A stretch of 64,000 bases of DNA from contig CM072512.1 in assembly GCA_036898135.1 (NCBI GenBank), positions 9,164,998 to 9,228,997 of the forward strand. Reading direction: 5' to 3'. Under the pieces are notes generated by a model, which saw only the letters and a program-made list of their open reading frames with translations, was not told the origin of the DNA and ran no database searches. Shown piece after piece: positions 19,275-31,937 of this stretch. Origin of the DNA: Oncomelania hupensis (Eukaryota; Mollusca; Gastropoda; Littorinimorpha; Pomatiopsidae). Position 1 is the stretch's first letter, and each line of letters begins with the position of its first letter. The position numbers and the translations under genes were made by a program.

Positions 19275-19917
19275 AGGGATGCATGCATACCAGTCCTTTG
19301 GTCAGCGCTTTTGTGACATCCAGACTTGATTATTGTAATTCAGTTCTAGCTAGTCTCCCCATTGATAGGGTTAACCGACTGCAGCGTGTACAGAACTGTG
19401 CTGCTCGGCTTGTGCTTAATAAACGGAAGCGTGATCATGTCACGCCTCTTTTAAAGGAGCTTCACTGGTTTCCTGTTAAGTTCCATTTTGAATACAAAAT
19501 TGCTGTCCTAGCTTTCCGCCACTTTGACCAGTCACTTCCACCATATCTGTCTGAGGTACTCACTACCTACACTACAACTCGTTCTTTGCGCTCATCAGAT
19601 GAAAAAAACTTTTGAAAACGCCCAAACGTCGGCTTAAAACAATTGGCGAGCGGTCTTTTAGTTTTCAAGCACCCAAGGTTTGGAATGCGCTGCCTGCCGG
19701 TTTAAGACTTCGTACATACCTTGTTTCCTTCAAGAGCTGCTTAAAAACGCACTTGTTCCGCAAGGCGTTTTATGTGTAAATAGTAAGAACATTAATAATA
19801 CTTTCTGAATGATGCTGGGCATGATGCAGTGCGAATGTTGTGATGATGCGTACGAATGATGTGTGTAAGCGCATTGAGTTGTTATTCTAATGAAAAATGC
19901 GCTGTATAAATGCAATT
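19275..19917 (+). pseudogene. L2/CR1-like LINE 3' end, copy A
   Basis: Translation: LVSAFVTSRLDYCNSVLASLP...RLQRVQNCAARLVLNKRKRDHVTPLLKELHWFPVKFHFEYKIAV...PPYLSEVL. After a one-base frameshift at about 19615 it continues RSFSFQAPKVWNALPAGLR...FKSCLKTHLFRKAFYV and stop. This is the C-terminal domain of L2/CR1 ORF2. The 3' UTR ends 'atgcgctgtataaatgcaa' before AAT/GAT arrays. The 5' edge matches that of copy B (32487-33105). Confidence 0.82.
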
Positions 19918-19946
19918 TAATAATAATAATAATGATGATGATGATG

Positions 19947-20038
<92 letters not shown>
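19918..20038. repeat. (AAT)n/(GAT)n/(ATT)n compound microsatellite
   Basis: Made of the (AAT)n tail of the plus-strand LINE meeting the (ATT)n tail of the minus-strand SINE: AAT on the left, ATT on the right. Confidence 0.97.
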
Positions 20039-20040
<2 letters not shown>

Positions 20041-20463
20041 ATAGTTCTTATATAGCGCTTTTCCAGCTCAAGAGCTGCTCAAGGCGCTGGCCGATACAGG
20101 ATCTAACTCAAGCCGCCCGAGGCGCCAACTTGCAGCCTTTGGGCGCACCGTAATAACGCCCCAGACAACTGAGCACAATCCTGGGCAGCCAGGGATGGGG
20201 GAGAAGGACCGAGGTGCATGCTGGGTGTGTTCTTGTCACCGGCACTCACCCGTCTAGGACATGAGCGTCAGGATCTTTAAAGTCCGTTATGATGGAATGT
20301 ATGCGACACAGACTAGACATCGGTTTATACTCTCATCCGAAGGAGTAGGAAACGGGAGTAAAGTGTCTTTCCCAAGGACACAACACAATGCCCCGGCCTG
20401 GGCTCGAATCCGGGACCTTCAGATCCGCAAGCCAAAGCTCTACCATTAGGCCACCGTGCCTCC
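20039..20463 (-). mobile_element. tRNA-derived SINE2, best copy
   Basis: On the minus strand: tRNA-like head (A box TGGCCTAATGG, B box GGATTCGAGCC) at about 20400-20463, a body with 'cctagacgggtgagtgccgg', and a 3' end 'cagctcttgagctggaaaagcgc' then 'tatataagaac' before the tail. The 3' end resembles L2-type LINE ends (gcgctgtataaa), suggesting L2 mobilises it. Other copies or pieces: 23350, 33805/36123, 37235, 38643, 50895, 51580 and 61530. Confidence 0.85.
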
Positions 20464-20466
20464 CTA

Positions 20467-20468
20467 GC

Positions 20469-20546
<78 letters not shown>
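20467..20546. repeat. (AAT)n microsatellite
   Basis: About 26 units; the minus-strand (ATT)n tail of the next SINE. Confidence 0.97.
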
Positions 20547-20906
20547 TGAATGCTTATAAATATGAGCCTTATTCCTAAATCAGACTCAAAACGCGACGAT
20601 CTGTAACCAACACGCACACTCACAGTCATGTAACAGACACTCCTGCATACACATTCGTCCTCAAACATGTGGTATAAAGGCAGAGAGATCGATATGAGAA
20701 GACGCAAAGGGGATCGAATTAGATGGACTGTATCCAAAACCATTATTTGAAGGGATGGAAGAAACCGCAGTAACCGGAGAACAACCCTCCGTGACCTGAA
20801 AAAGTCTCGCATGTAAGTCACATAAGTTAGTCGTCCCCTGCGGGAATCGAACCCGCGTCCTTCGGCATTGAACACCAGCGTCTAACCCGCTGCGCCACAA
20901 GGCCCA
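20547..20906 (-). mobile_element. Arg-SINE copy
   Basis: Same plan as 17512-17909 read on the minus strand: head at about 20835-20906 with B box GGTTCGATTCCCGC, a diverged 'ttgttctccggttactgcgg' motif, and the 3' end at the AAT array. Confidence 0.82.
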
Positions 20907-21250
20907 CCCCAAATACAGTTATGATTATGCCAAGCATGCAAAGTTGTTAAGAGACTAGAACTGTTGTAATATAAAAAGAGAGAGGCCATTTTGTTGTTCA
21001 GGCATTAGCTGTCAGTGTTGGTTTGGTATGTGAGTTATTGTGTGTGAATGGTATTCAGCCCATTTTCACAAAAACCTGGAAAGACGGGAGAGCCTGTGAC
21101 GTGACAGCTGCGTCTTATCACAGCCAGTCTCGTCATTCATTGAAATATTCTTGACTTAATTAACTTACTGAAAAAGATGTTCAAAACGTCCATGACCTGC
21201 TCTCATTATCCTTATTCTATTGCTCTCCACCCTGCATATCGGTTGTCATA
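20907..21250. other. No recognisable feature
   Basis: About 340 bp with nothing identified. Confidence 0.45.
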
Positions 21251-21251
21251 T

Positions 21252-21275
21252 TCATCGTCATCATCCTCATCGTCG

Positions 21276-21345
<70 letters not shown>

Positions 21346-21397
21346 TTTAATCGTATCAATCATCATCGACAACAACTACATCATCATCGTCGTCGTC

Positions 21398-21459
<62 letters not shown>

Positions 21460-21462
21460 TTT
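21252..21462. repeat. (CAT)n microsatellites
   Basis: Two CAT blocks (21256-21345, 21393-21460) separated by CAACTA/GTC variants. The poly-His frame across them is a repeat translation. A degenerate ATC/GTC continuation runs to about 21650. Confidence 0.96.
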
Positions 21463-21650
21463 CATCTTATTCTAATTATTTTCTTATTCTTTTTCACCTT
21501 CCACCATCAAAGACAACAGCTAAGTCATCATCATGTGAAAGTTGGACAATAAAATGTATTATATCATCATCGTCATCGTCATCATCGTCCTCATCGTCAT
21601 CATTATCATCACCATCGTCATCATTTTTATCATCATCATCATCATCGTCA

Positions 21651-21989
21651 GCTTTCGCTTTTTCCTCCTCTTCTTCTCCTCCTCCTAACTCTCCTCCTCG
21701 CCATCGTCACTTGCTAGCATGTGGAGGGTTCACAGAAAGGCAGCAGGAATACCCTTCCATATTTCAAAGACCCGCTCCAGTACTGAGTCGTCTATTAGTC
21801 AAGAATGTCAGGTGCCAGCAGTCCACGCAAGCACCCCACCGTTCTGAAACTCATTTATTTTCTCATCACGCCGCTTCCTGCCTCATACTTTTCAGTTTTT
21901 GTATTTTTTAAAAAAATATTTAATATTTACACTAGAAGTATGTTTATGATAGTGAGCGAGGAGGAGGAGGAAGAGGAGAAGTAAATAGC
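21651..21989. other. No recognisable feature
   Basis: CCT-rich start, then unremarkable sequence and a GGA patch at 21958-21980. Confidence 0.45.
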
Positions 21990-22027
21990 TCATACCATGG
22001 TGATGATGATGATGATGATAATGATGG

Positions 22028-22113
<86 letters not shown>
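21990..22113. repeat. (GAT)n microsatellite
   Basis: About 38 units. Confidence 0.97.
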
Positions 22114-22228
22114 TGCCTCAATAAAGACTTTTGGGGAAATTGTTCAGGTTACAGAAACAGTACGATGAGGACGAGGAGAGTTTATTACCGTGTGACTGAC
22201 CACACATAATTTGTCAGTTTGCGGATAG

Positions 22229-22278
22229 TATGTGTGTGTGTGTGTGTGTGTGGGTGCGTGTGTGTGTGTGTGTGTGTT
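22229..22278. repeat. (GT)n microsatellite
   Basis: Imperfect GT run with a GGGTGC interruption. Confidence 0.93.
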
Positions 22279-22766
22279 TATGTATGTAAGAGAGAGACAG
22301 AGATAGAAAGAGAGAGCGTGTGTGTTAGTGAGTGGAGAGACGTGAATTTATGAGATTTTGTGTTCTGGTCTCTGCCTATAGTGAGCGGTCATAGTACGTG
22401 TGTGCATGTGTGCGTGTGTGTGTATCCGTCTGTCTATCTGACTGCTTTCGCCATCTTGGCAAATGAGACTGTCAATGTTTAAGACAAGCGTCAGTCTGGA
22501 GGACGTGTCAGCGCTCGGTGAGCAGGTTTGAAAGAAATCTAAGCTACAATTTGCTTATAGGTTTAGCACACTAAAAGACCGAAGTTGTATTACAGAACAA
22601 ATAATGTTGGGCAGTTTGACAGTACGTTTCAAATACACAGGCACGACCGACAACCACACCAACTTAAAAAGCAGTCTTTGGAATATCAACATGTATGTAT
22701 ATATCCATACAAGGTAGATTAAGATTCAATTATTACATTTAATAATGGCAAAAAAATGTAATAAAT
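22279..22766. other. No recognisable feature
   Basis: Single-copy-looking, with a short GA patch at 22290-22318. Confidence 0.45.
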
Positions 22767-22800
22767 GACTTTCTCTCTCTCTTTCTAACTCTCTCTCTCT

Positions 22801-22862
<62 letters not shown>
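22767..22862. repeat. (CT)n microsatellite
   Basis: About 45 units. A second, imperfect CT/C-rich patch lies at 22963-23045. Confidence 0.97.
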
Positions 22863-22864
<2 letters not shown>

Positions 22865-23045
22865 AAATAAATGAAAGAAGAGAGAGAAGGAAACAGATGG
22901 AGTAATTACCCACCTGATCCCCCTCCTTTCACTTTGTTTCGTTCTTGCTTCTTTCAAGTTTACTCTCTCTATCTCTCTTTCTCTCTCTATCTCTCCCCCC
23001 CTCTCCCCCCCCTCTCTCTTTCTCTCTCTCCCCTCACTCTCTCTG

Positions 23046-23349
23046 CCTCCCATTTTATTACTTCTTGCAACATTATCGTCCCTTTGAAGTTGACTGGCTC
23101 ATCAGTCATGCAACCTATGCGCCATAGGGAAACTAATTTGCTACCTATACTAAAAAACCCTAATAGCTCACTGCTAGGGCTACTAGGCACAGTACACGAC
23201 CATAGTAACTTAACTGTCACATGTTTAAGCAGTGTTAGCCATAAACGAAACAGTTAAACTAGAGACCGCATCTATCAAAATTAGTGTATTGTAGAAATTC
23301 CAATCTAGAATTTAAACACAAGAACTAATTCACTTACCTCTATGTTGAA
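23046..23349. other. No recognisable feature
   Basis: Nothing identified. Confidence 0.45.
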
Positions 23350-23520
23350 GCTTATCAGGTCACCTATTAATCCCTCGGATGAGAGTATAAACCGAGGTCT
23401 AGTCTGTGCACACATGCATGCCACCGCATGGACTTTGAAGACCCTCACGCTCATGTTCTAGACGGATGAGTGCCATGCTCAAAACACCGATACACCCAGC
23501 CTGAACTATATATAGGTCCT
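23350..23520 (+). mobile_element. SINE2 internal fragment
   Basis: 'cggatgagagtataaaccga' and 'ggtctagtctgtgcacac' through 'acgctcatgttctagacgg' match the middle of SINE2 on the plus strand. Head and tail are missing. Confidence 0.7.
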
Positions 23521-24225
23521 GTTCCCCCCTGTCCTGGGTGGTGCGGCTCTTGCGTTTCCCGCGCTTTCGTTAAGACGTCAACCCGAATTTTTCGCCCGCC
23601 CGAATAAATCCCAAAGGCGAAAAATACTTGAAAATATGCTCTCTGGATTGTTAAAGCGAAATTATATTAGAAAGATATGGGACGTTAATACTGCCTACTT
23701 CTTGCGGTCATATGCAAACACACTTACATGTATAATTATGCAATGCTGACTTCATGTAAGCCGATTCTCTACAAAGGTTGATGTTATGTTGCTATATACA
23801 ATCTTTTCTTTCACAATATGTTTTTTTTTAACTCCCCTGTATCCATATGCGTATTGGCAGGCTCGCTTTGAAGACGATGTGTTGTCTGCTTGCTAGCTGC
23901 AAGTTCACGATTGTCTATACCGATGTGCATAATTATTTTTCACGCTCCTTTCAAAGATGATGTTATTTTGCCAATCCAATCTTCGCCTTCTCGCTTTGTT
24001 GTTCTCCCTTTGTCTTTGTTTTGCACGCATTAAATCCTTCACCTTGTACTCATAAAACACACTGCAACACCTACAGAAGGTAAACAAAAGAGCCGCACAA
24101 ACAGTGCAGATTGAGTGGGTCTGGTTTCGCCTCCCTGTTTCTTGCACTAACTCGCGAACCTTTCGGTTCCGTTCTCTTCCAACAGTTCTAGTTGTTTACT
24201 TGTCGCATTTTGTATTGGCTTGCGT
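23521..24225. other. No recognisable feature
   Basis: About 0.7 kb without recognised domains. The segment 'gcgaaaaatacttg' near 23620 has no partner that I could find. Confidence 0.45.
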
Positions 24226-24476
24226 TCTATGTTCCAGCTATGCTTGAGGATATTTTCGTTCGCGCATTCACAAATAGTTTTGTTCGCTCACTCAAGAGTT
24301 GTTGTTTTTACCAACTCTCTAATAGCTTACGAAGAATTCTTTTCGCTCACTGATATGAGTTACGTTCGCCCAAACACGAATAGTTATTTTCGCCCACTCC
24401 TAAATGTTTCGTAGGGCCACTCACACAATTATTCGTTCTCCCACTCACGAATAACTCTTTTCGCCCACTCTCAGTA
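24226..24476. repeat. Degenerate minisatellite, unit about 31 bp
   Basis: Variants of 'ttcgcccactcacgaatagt' recur about eight times (tttcgttcgcgcattcacaaatag, ttcgctcactcaagagttg, ttcgcccaaacacgaatag and others). Strong divergence between units implies an old array. Confidence 0.7.
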
Positions 24477-25010
24477 TGTTCGCAACCTTGGTGTGTATCT
24501 TTACGAATGTATGTCCATGGAATCTCACATAAAAAGCCTCTGTAAAACATTGAATTTTTTTTTTAAATCTCCGATGAATTAACAAGATTCGTCATTATCG
24601 TTCTGCTGATCCTTCAAAACAAAACTTGCTGTCTCTTTCGTCTTATCTCGCCTGGACTACTGTAATTCTCTTCTGGCTAGTGTCCCTGAAAAAAACAGCT
24701 TCTCAAGCTCCAGCGTATTCAAAATAATGCTGCCCGGATTATGCATCGACAACCGCAGCGCTCCAGTGCTACTTCTGCTCTTAAAGCTCTACACTGGTTG
24801 CCTGTCAAAGCAAGAAGTGATTACAAGATCGCTTCTCTCTCCTACCAATGTCTTTATTCTGAAAACGCTCCATCCTATCTGTCTGAACTCCTGCATGCCT
24901 ATCAACCTACCCGCTCCTTACGATCTCAAGATGCTTCCCTCCTTGCAGTTCCAAGATATTCTCTATTCTCTCTCTGATTTTATTTAGTACGTTGTGCATT
25001 TATGTTATAA
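24477..25010 (+). pseudogene. L2/CR1-like LINE C-terminal fragment
   Basis: Three frames together read YVRNLGVYL...MESHIKSLCKTLN, then LSRLDYCNSLLASVP, then RSSATSALKALHWLPVKARSDYKIASLSYQC...YLSELLHAYQPTRSLRSQDASLLAVPRYS, the standard order of the L2/CR1 ORF2 C-terminus. At least two frameshifts and a stop. Closer in content to the 30.7-kb element than to the 19.3-kb one. Confidence 0.78.
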
Positions 25011-25238
25011 GTTTTACCTTTTTATGGTTATTACCTATATACAAATTAGTTTCTTATTCTTTGACACTTAAGTTTTATACAACGTATTTGTTTATTAGGG
25101 TGTTCTTTCCCCATTTATTTTCAGTTTTAAAGTGCCATTGCTTTTTTGGTTGTTTTTTTAGACTTGCATTTTCAGTTTTACATTTATAGCTTTTTTTTCT
25201 GTCATTATTAGTATTAGTATTGGTGTTGTTGTAAATAA
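25011..25238. other. LINE 3' flank, unassigned
   Basis: T-rich; may be the 3' UTR of the preceding LINE. Confidence 0.35.
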
Positions 25239-25290
25239 TAGTAGTAGTAGTAATAGTAGTAGTAATAGTAGTAGTAGTAGTAGTAGTAGT
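25239..25290. repeat. (GTA)n microsatellite
   Basis: GTA units with ATA variants, then a short GA run. Confidence 0.94.
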
Positions 25291-25471
25291 TAGGGAGAGA
25301 GAGAGAGAAGAGGGAGGAGAACAAAGTACAGAGCAGGAGACAGATTGCTAGTGGGGACTGAATACAAACATATATTTTACTTCTTTACAATTTACGCTTT
25401 TTATGTGTGTCTCACGTCACTGCAACTGCTGATGTCGTATAATTATTTATTAACTTGCAACTGTCTGTCTG

Positions 25472-26070
25472 TTTTGTTGTTGGTTTTTATCAGTAGTTGA
25501 TTCAGCCCCAATGCTTGAATCCTCCTGATAAGTGTAACTCGGGTTCGTTTATCCACGCAACCAGTTCACTCAGCAACAAGGCAGGAGTCGTCGTATGAAG
25601 TTTTTCCACCTTTATTCAGCGTACATCAACAACTGCATACAATCGCTCAATCACTTTTCACTTTCTCTCTCTAACAATTCTACTCTCGACTCAAACAGTG
25701 CGGTACATATATAGTCTCTCTATACTCGAGAGAACGTTCGAACATTCGAGCGCGACACAACCACAACCAATCAAAATAAACTTCGTCATCACTGTCTTAC
25801 GTCATACAACATTCTTCATCATAAAAGAACTTCTCAGCTGTTACTACATTTATCGCGAAGCTTCGATCGATAATAAACAAGCAACTCTAGAGAATGCTCC
25901 AATAATATCGACCAACGAAAATTATCAACATTATACAAAGCTTCTTCTAACAACAATGCAAAATCAAATCAAAGATAAATACACTCTATTATTGCATGCT
26001 TTGCAAAACAAAACGATCGAATCTATTGTGCGCGTCCCACACGCACCATCGCGCGCGTCCCAACGTAACA
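25472..26070 (-). mobile_element. Solo LTR (599 bp), copy 2
   Basis: Reverse complement starts TGTTACG and aligns along its whole length with 3057-3655. Flanked by a 5-bp duplication GTCTG (25467-25471 and 26071-26075). It contains 'tatatatg' (promoter-like) and 'gaataaagg' (polyadenylation-like) on the minus strand. The 3' terminus has drifted from GTAACA. A 145-codon frame in plus orientation overlaps it and is spurious. Confidence 0.85.
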
Positions 26071-26084
26071 GTCTGTATGCTTGC

Positions 26085-26136
26085 GTGCGAGCGCCTAGAG
26101 CAAACTACTATTTTAAAATTCGCGCTTTATAAACTA

Positions 26137-26137
<1 letters not shown>
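26085..26137 (+). mobile_element. LINE 3' end fragment before ATT tail
   Basis: 'gcgcctagagcaaact...attcgcgctttataaac' resembles the L2-type 3' end at 1985-2013. Confidence 0.4.

Positions 26138-26204
<67 letters not shown>
26138..26204. repeat. (ATT)n microsatellite
   Basis: About 22 units. Confidence 0.97.
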
Positions 26205-26206
<2 letters not shown>

Positions 26207-26630
26207 CTGCTGGCGTGTGTATCAAATACAGAACACACTGGATGCGGCTTGGAATGCAGCTGTGGCGTGTTCAGGCTTGTGTGTAAACGCATCCGTGCAC
26301 GGACGATTTGCAGTTCTCTCCCCTTGTCTAATGGGCTGTTCTTTCCTCCCTTGTCTTCATGCTTGGGCTCCACCCGTCATCGCCGTCATCAGCATACCTC
26401 CTCTTGTACAACGTTTTAATGGAACTCCCACCCGCATTCCACTTTCCTCATTTCCCCTATACAATTCTCCCCCATCCACCCTACCCCCAACACTCTCCCT
26501 TCCGCTCACGCATCCAAGACCCACACCAGTTGCGAGTTGCTTTGCAGCGAGGGGCTTACTCGCGTTGTTTCGTATGCAAGTGCTCACAAAGCAACGTTGG
26601 GAACAATAGGACGTTCTGCGCCTGGGCAGT
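26205..26630. other. No recognisable feature
   Basis: Slightly GC-richer. Overlapping frames of 76-130 codons show no family resemblance. Confidence 0.4.
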
Positions 26631-26648
26631 AAGAGATCCTAGGTTAAA

Positions 26649-26946
26649 AAAAAAAAAAGGTAAAGGTAGTCCCATAGCCTTGTGGCCGTAGGGGAGCGTG
26701 ATGTTGGAGATCACACTTATCTTGGGCCAGCGTAATGAGGGTGATGCCCAACTCTCTCCCTCGCTGCTTTACCTTCCCCACCCTCAAGAGAGTAGGTACT
26801 CAATCACAGTTGAGTCAACTGGGGGCGTTGTTATTTGTCGCTTCACGCCTTAGCGGTCACCCATCCAAGTGCTAACCGCACCGGACGGTGCTTCACTTTC
26901 GACACAGTAGCGAGTGCTCCAACCACTGCACTATCCGACACCCCAC
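26649..26946 (-). mobile_element. 5S rRNA/tRNA chimeric SINE, copy 1
   Basis: On the minus strand it opens with a tRNA-like A box region. Next comes a stretch matching the 5S rRNA internal control region: 'agt' plus AAGCACCG-type A box, intermediate element, and GGTTAGCACTTGGATGGGTG then ACCGC. The body ends 'ggactaccttta' with a (CTTTAC)/T tail. Bounded by an 18-bp duplication AAGAGATCCTAGG plus YTAAAA (26631-26648, 26947-26964). Sister: 41730-42030. Confidence 0.82.
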
Positions 26947-26964
26947 AAGAGATCCTAGGCTAAA

Positions 26965-27249
26965 ATCGAAAGGAAGATAAGTCCACAATGTTGACGGCCA
27001 TGATGTACTCGCAGAAAAGTATCTATTTTTTAAAGTCACGTGACAGATTGCTTGTTTTTGCTTTGTGCAACGGAACTCACCGCCTAGTTTCGCATGTACT
27101 CGCGAGCACTCGCTTCAAAGCTATTCGCTACCGATCTGGGTGATGTGTGTGGGATGGGGGTGGGAGGGGTCAGAGGGGGGAGTGTTATGTGTGGGTGGAA
27201 GGTTTCTTGTTGATATTAGGTAAAGGTGTGGTGTGTTCATAATCTTTCA
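26965..27249. other. No recognisable feature
   Basis: Nothing identified; GT/GGGT-rich near 27140-27190. Confidence 0.45.
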
Positions 27250-28150
27250 GTTGGTTGGTTGGTTGGTTGTTTTATTAACGTCTTCTTCATCAAAATAATA
27301 AGACGCATATTCATATTCACACACGCATTCACACATGCACGCATGCATGCGCACTCACACACCACATTAAATTAACTAATCAAATGAGCCGAGCTACTGG
27401 AGAATCAATTAAAGCTTTGGCCAATCTAACGCTCACATCAAAACTGATGTTATCAATTGAACTCATAGTTTGTAAATCCGTGGGCAAAAAAAGACGAATA
27501 TAACTACATTCAAGTAATACATGCTTCAAAGATACACTTTCATTACATATGCAGTTAAAATTTTTACAATATTTTGTTTTAATTGAGTTTAGTATTATTC
27601 TATGTGCCATGCTTAAAACTGATCTGGTAATTCCACAAGAATTATCATAACTCAGATTGAATTTAAGCGCTTTCACAAATTTATTTTCTATCGAATTTTG
27701 AATTTCTTTAGACGATAATGGTATCGTTATTGCCTGTGAGTTAATATTTGAAGCACCGAGTTTTGCAGCATTATCAGCCCAATCGTTATAAAGAAATCCA
27801 CAATGTGATGGAATCCAGCAAAAGTTCACCTGAGTACCGTTAGTTATCAAACTATTAATAATATTTATAATGTCTAAAATAATTTCTTTTCTTTCACCAT
27901 GACAATTTGAATTCAGTGCCTGCAAAGCATAGATTCTACACAAATAACTATACTAAATGTACTCAAAGCTAGATTTCAGCAGTGAAAATGGAATATCCTT
28001 TACCCAAATAATAGGATTCTGATATATTAAAATCCGGTATTACAAACGCTGTTCCGGCTTCACCTGTTTCAAAAACAGATCCATCGGTATATATTTTCAA
28101 ATGTCCAGAATACTTTTCATACATATGATGTCGTGCTTCAACCGCCGTGA
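27250..28150 (-). mobile_element. I-like LINE 3' part with RNase H, (AACC)n tail
   Basis: The minus strand carries an RNase H-like start (YTDGSVFETGEAGTAFVI...GKGYSIFTAE), a damaged stretch with stops at about 27945-27985, then the ORF at 27380-27943 and a 3' UTR ending 'aataaaacaacc' plus (AACC)n. Same family as 12570-13377. Confidence 0.78.
27380..27943 (-). pseudogene. LINE ORF2 C-terminal fragment (RNase H end and zinc knuckle)
   Basis: A 187-codon open stretch: LQALNSNCHGERKE, TQVNFCWIPSHCGFLYNDWADNAAK (RNase H histidine and last aspartate), then a C-terminal CxC...H...C motif (NFNCICNESVSLKHVLLEC). The upstream catalytic D (YTDGS) and E (TAE) lie in the same family frame at 27990-28110 but are separated by stops. 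The middle catalytic aspartate is lost. It is therefore an inactive remnant. Confidence 0.8.
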
Positions 28151-28373
28151 ATTGTGCGTTATGATTCTTGTTTACATTACAATAATGAGTATCATAATTT
28201 GCCTTTTCAGTCTTTCAATCTTTCAGTTTGTTGGAGGGAAAGAGGTGTTAGGCACCTCCCTTTCCTTTGGGTCAGCTGCATAAGGGCAGAGTGTGCACCC
28301 AATTCTACTTCTCCCTCGCTGACTTACCTGTCTCGGTTCTAAATAGAGCCATCAACCCATGCACTGCTGGATG

Positions 28374-28376
<3 letters not shown>
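28151..28376. other. No recognisable feature
   Basis: 'ggcacctccctttcctttgg' and 'gctgcataagggcagagtg' hint at an unnamed repeat; no partner in the window. Confidence 0.35.

Positions 28377-28450
<74 letters not shown>
28377..28450. repeat. (CT)n microsatellite
   Basis: About 36 units. Confidence 0.97.
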
Positions 28451-29118
<668 letters not shown>

Positions 29119-29245
29119 ATAATAGTTATATATTTATTTATTTATTTTTATTTGTTGTTTTGTTTTGTTTTCATACAATATGACTGAATCTAAGGAATTG
29201 TGGAGTAGGGGTAAACAATTTAGAATTAATTGGAAAGATAAGTTG

Positions 29246-29285
29246 TGTGTGTGTGGGTGTGTGCGTGTGTGTGTGTGTGTGTGTG
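29246..29285. repeat. (GT)n microsatellite, 5' half
   Basis: GT run split by the third telomere-like element. Confidence 0.92.
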
Positions 29286-29508
29286 GACTTAGAAACGCTT
29301 TAATTGTTACACACTCTTTACACTCTACCTACGTTCTTTTGACGGCTCCGTTATTTTGACGTCAAAACAGTGTTCCGTTAGGGTTAAGGCTGTGGCAGGC
29401 TTAGGGTTAGGTTAAGGGTTGGGGTGTGGGTTAGGGACAAATGTAAAAAAATGTTATAACAACCTATGTTGCGATTTATAAAATTCATAACGGCGTTTTT
29501 ACACGGTT
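29286..29508 (+). mobile_element. Inverted-repeat element with internal telomere-like block, copy 3
   Basis: Left arm 'gaaacgctttaattgttac...cctacgttcttttgacgg' mirrors the right arm (reverse complement 'acgccgttatgaattttat...caacataggttgttataac'). The core 29376-29436 is degenerate TTAGGG. It shares 'ccgttattttgacgtcaaaac' (reading across the left inner flank) with copy 2. GT runs lie on both sides, TTAGGG on the GT strand. Confidence 0.7.
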
Positions 29509-29527
29509 GTGTGTGTGTGTATGTGTG
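29509..29527. repeat. (GT)n microsatellite, 3' half
   Basis: Continuation of the split GT run. Confidence 0.88.
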
Positions 29528-29560
29528 TCGGGGGGAGGGGGGATGGGACGTGGGGGCGAA

Positions 29561-30679
<1,119 letters not shown>

Positions 30680-31566
30680 TGTCTTCGGTGTTCCTTAGGG
30701 GTCAGTTCTAGGCCCTGTTCTATTCCCACTTTACACATCTCATCTGTCTTAGATCATCCAAAACCATGGCATTTTCCACCATTTCTATGCAGACGATTCA
30801 CAGCTCAAAACCAGTGACACTCCTCAAAACCTTCCATCTAAATTGACCCAAACGTCTGACTGCTTTAAAAAACGTTTCTAACTGGATGACTGCCAAGAAG
30901 CTCCAGCTCAATGCTAACAAAACACAAGTTATGCCCTCGGGTACCAAACACAATCTGTCTTCTTCTCTGTAGACGCTGTCACTCTTGGCCAAACCACTAT
31001 TCCTAAAGCATATTTTGTCAAAAACCTTAGTGCTATCCTTGACAAAACCCTCTCCATGTCAGAATTAATCTGCAAAACCTGTAAAGCATGCAATTTTTAG
31101 CTCTGTAGATTAGGCCTTGTCCGCAAGCATTTCACAACTGACGCTACAACCAAACTCATTTCCTCTTTTGTTCTTTCATGCTTAGACTACTTTAACTCTT
31201 CTGACTGGTCTTCCTTCCTCATCTGTTCATCTGCTCCAACGTGTTCAAAACTCAGCTGCTCGTCTGGTTCTAAAAATGAAAAAAAAAATCTTATCATATC
31301 ACACCGCTACTACATTCTCTCCACTGGCTTCCTGTATCTCAAAGGATTATCTACAAAATCTGTACTTTCTGTTACAAGTGCGTCCATGGATTAGCCCCTT
31401 CCTATCTCACCCAGATAATTCACTTCTACAAGCCATCTAGAAATCTTCGTTCTTCCTCTGACACCCTCGTGCTACAAATACCCCGCTACAAACTCTCCTC
31501 TGTAGGCTGTCGATCCTTCTCAGTGCTTGGTCCTTCAACTTGGAACTCTCTTCCTCTCTCTCTCTC

Positions 31567-31631
<65 letters not shown>

Positions 31632-31690
31632 CTTTGCAGCTCTCCGAAAGTATCCCTTTGAAGTCCAACTTAAAAACTCGCTTCCTTAAA
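30680..31690 (+). pseudogene. CR1/L2-like LINE reverse transcriptase, heavily decayed
   Basis: Recognisable in pieces: GVP-stop-GSVLGPVLF, FYADDSQL (catalytic YADD), then the thumb, NLSAILDKTLSMSELI, and SFVLSCLDYFNS, with the C-terminal VGCRSFSVLGPSTWNSLPLS interrupted by a CT array, and finally LKTRFLKMSDLVF. Many frameshifts and stops. The order matches RT to C-terminus, with no endonuclease. It is the oldest-looking LINE here. Confidence 0.8.
31551..31632. repeat. (CT)n microsatellite inside LINE
   Basis: About 40 units grown from a serine/leucine-rich CT patch of the LINE C-terminus. Confidence 0.96.
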
Positions 31691-31937
31691 ATGTCTGATC
31701 TCGTCTTCTATCACTATCATCATTCCTTCTTTTCCGATTCAGACCACCGCCATCACACCCCCTCCCCCTCACTCTTTAGCTGCTTTCCTCCTCCCCCTTA
31801 CTCCCTCGTTTTTTTATAGTTTACTTGTAAATATTCTTTTTTCAAGTTTGTGTTATGTCTTTGCATAGTTTATTGTGTCTGGTTTTTGTTTCACTTCTTT
31901 TCGTATGTATTTCGATGTTAAAACGTTAAGTATATAT

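Noticed and set aside
25698..26132. 144-codon frame as a gene
   Set aside because: It lies antisense within the solo LTR.
26860..26885. 5S rRNA gene
   Set aside because: Only the internal control region matches; the rest is SINE body, with target duplications on both sides.
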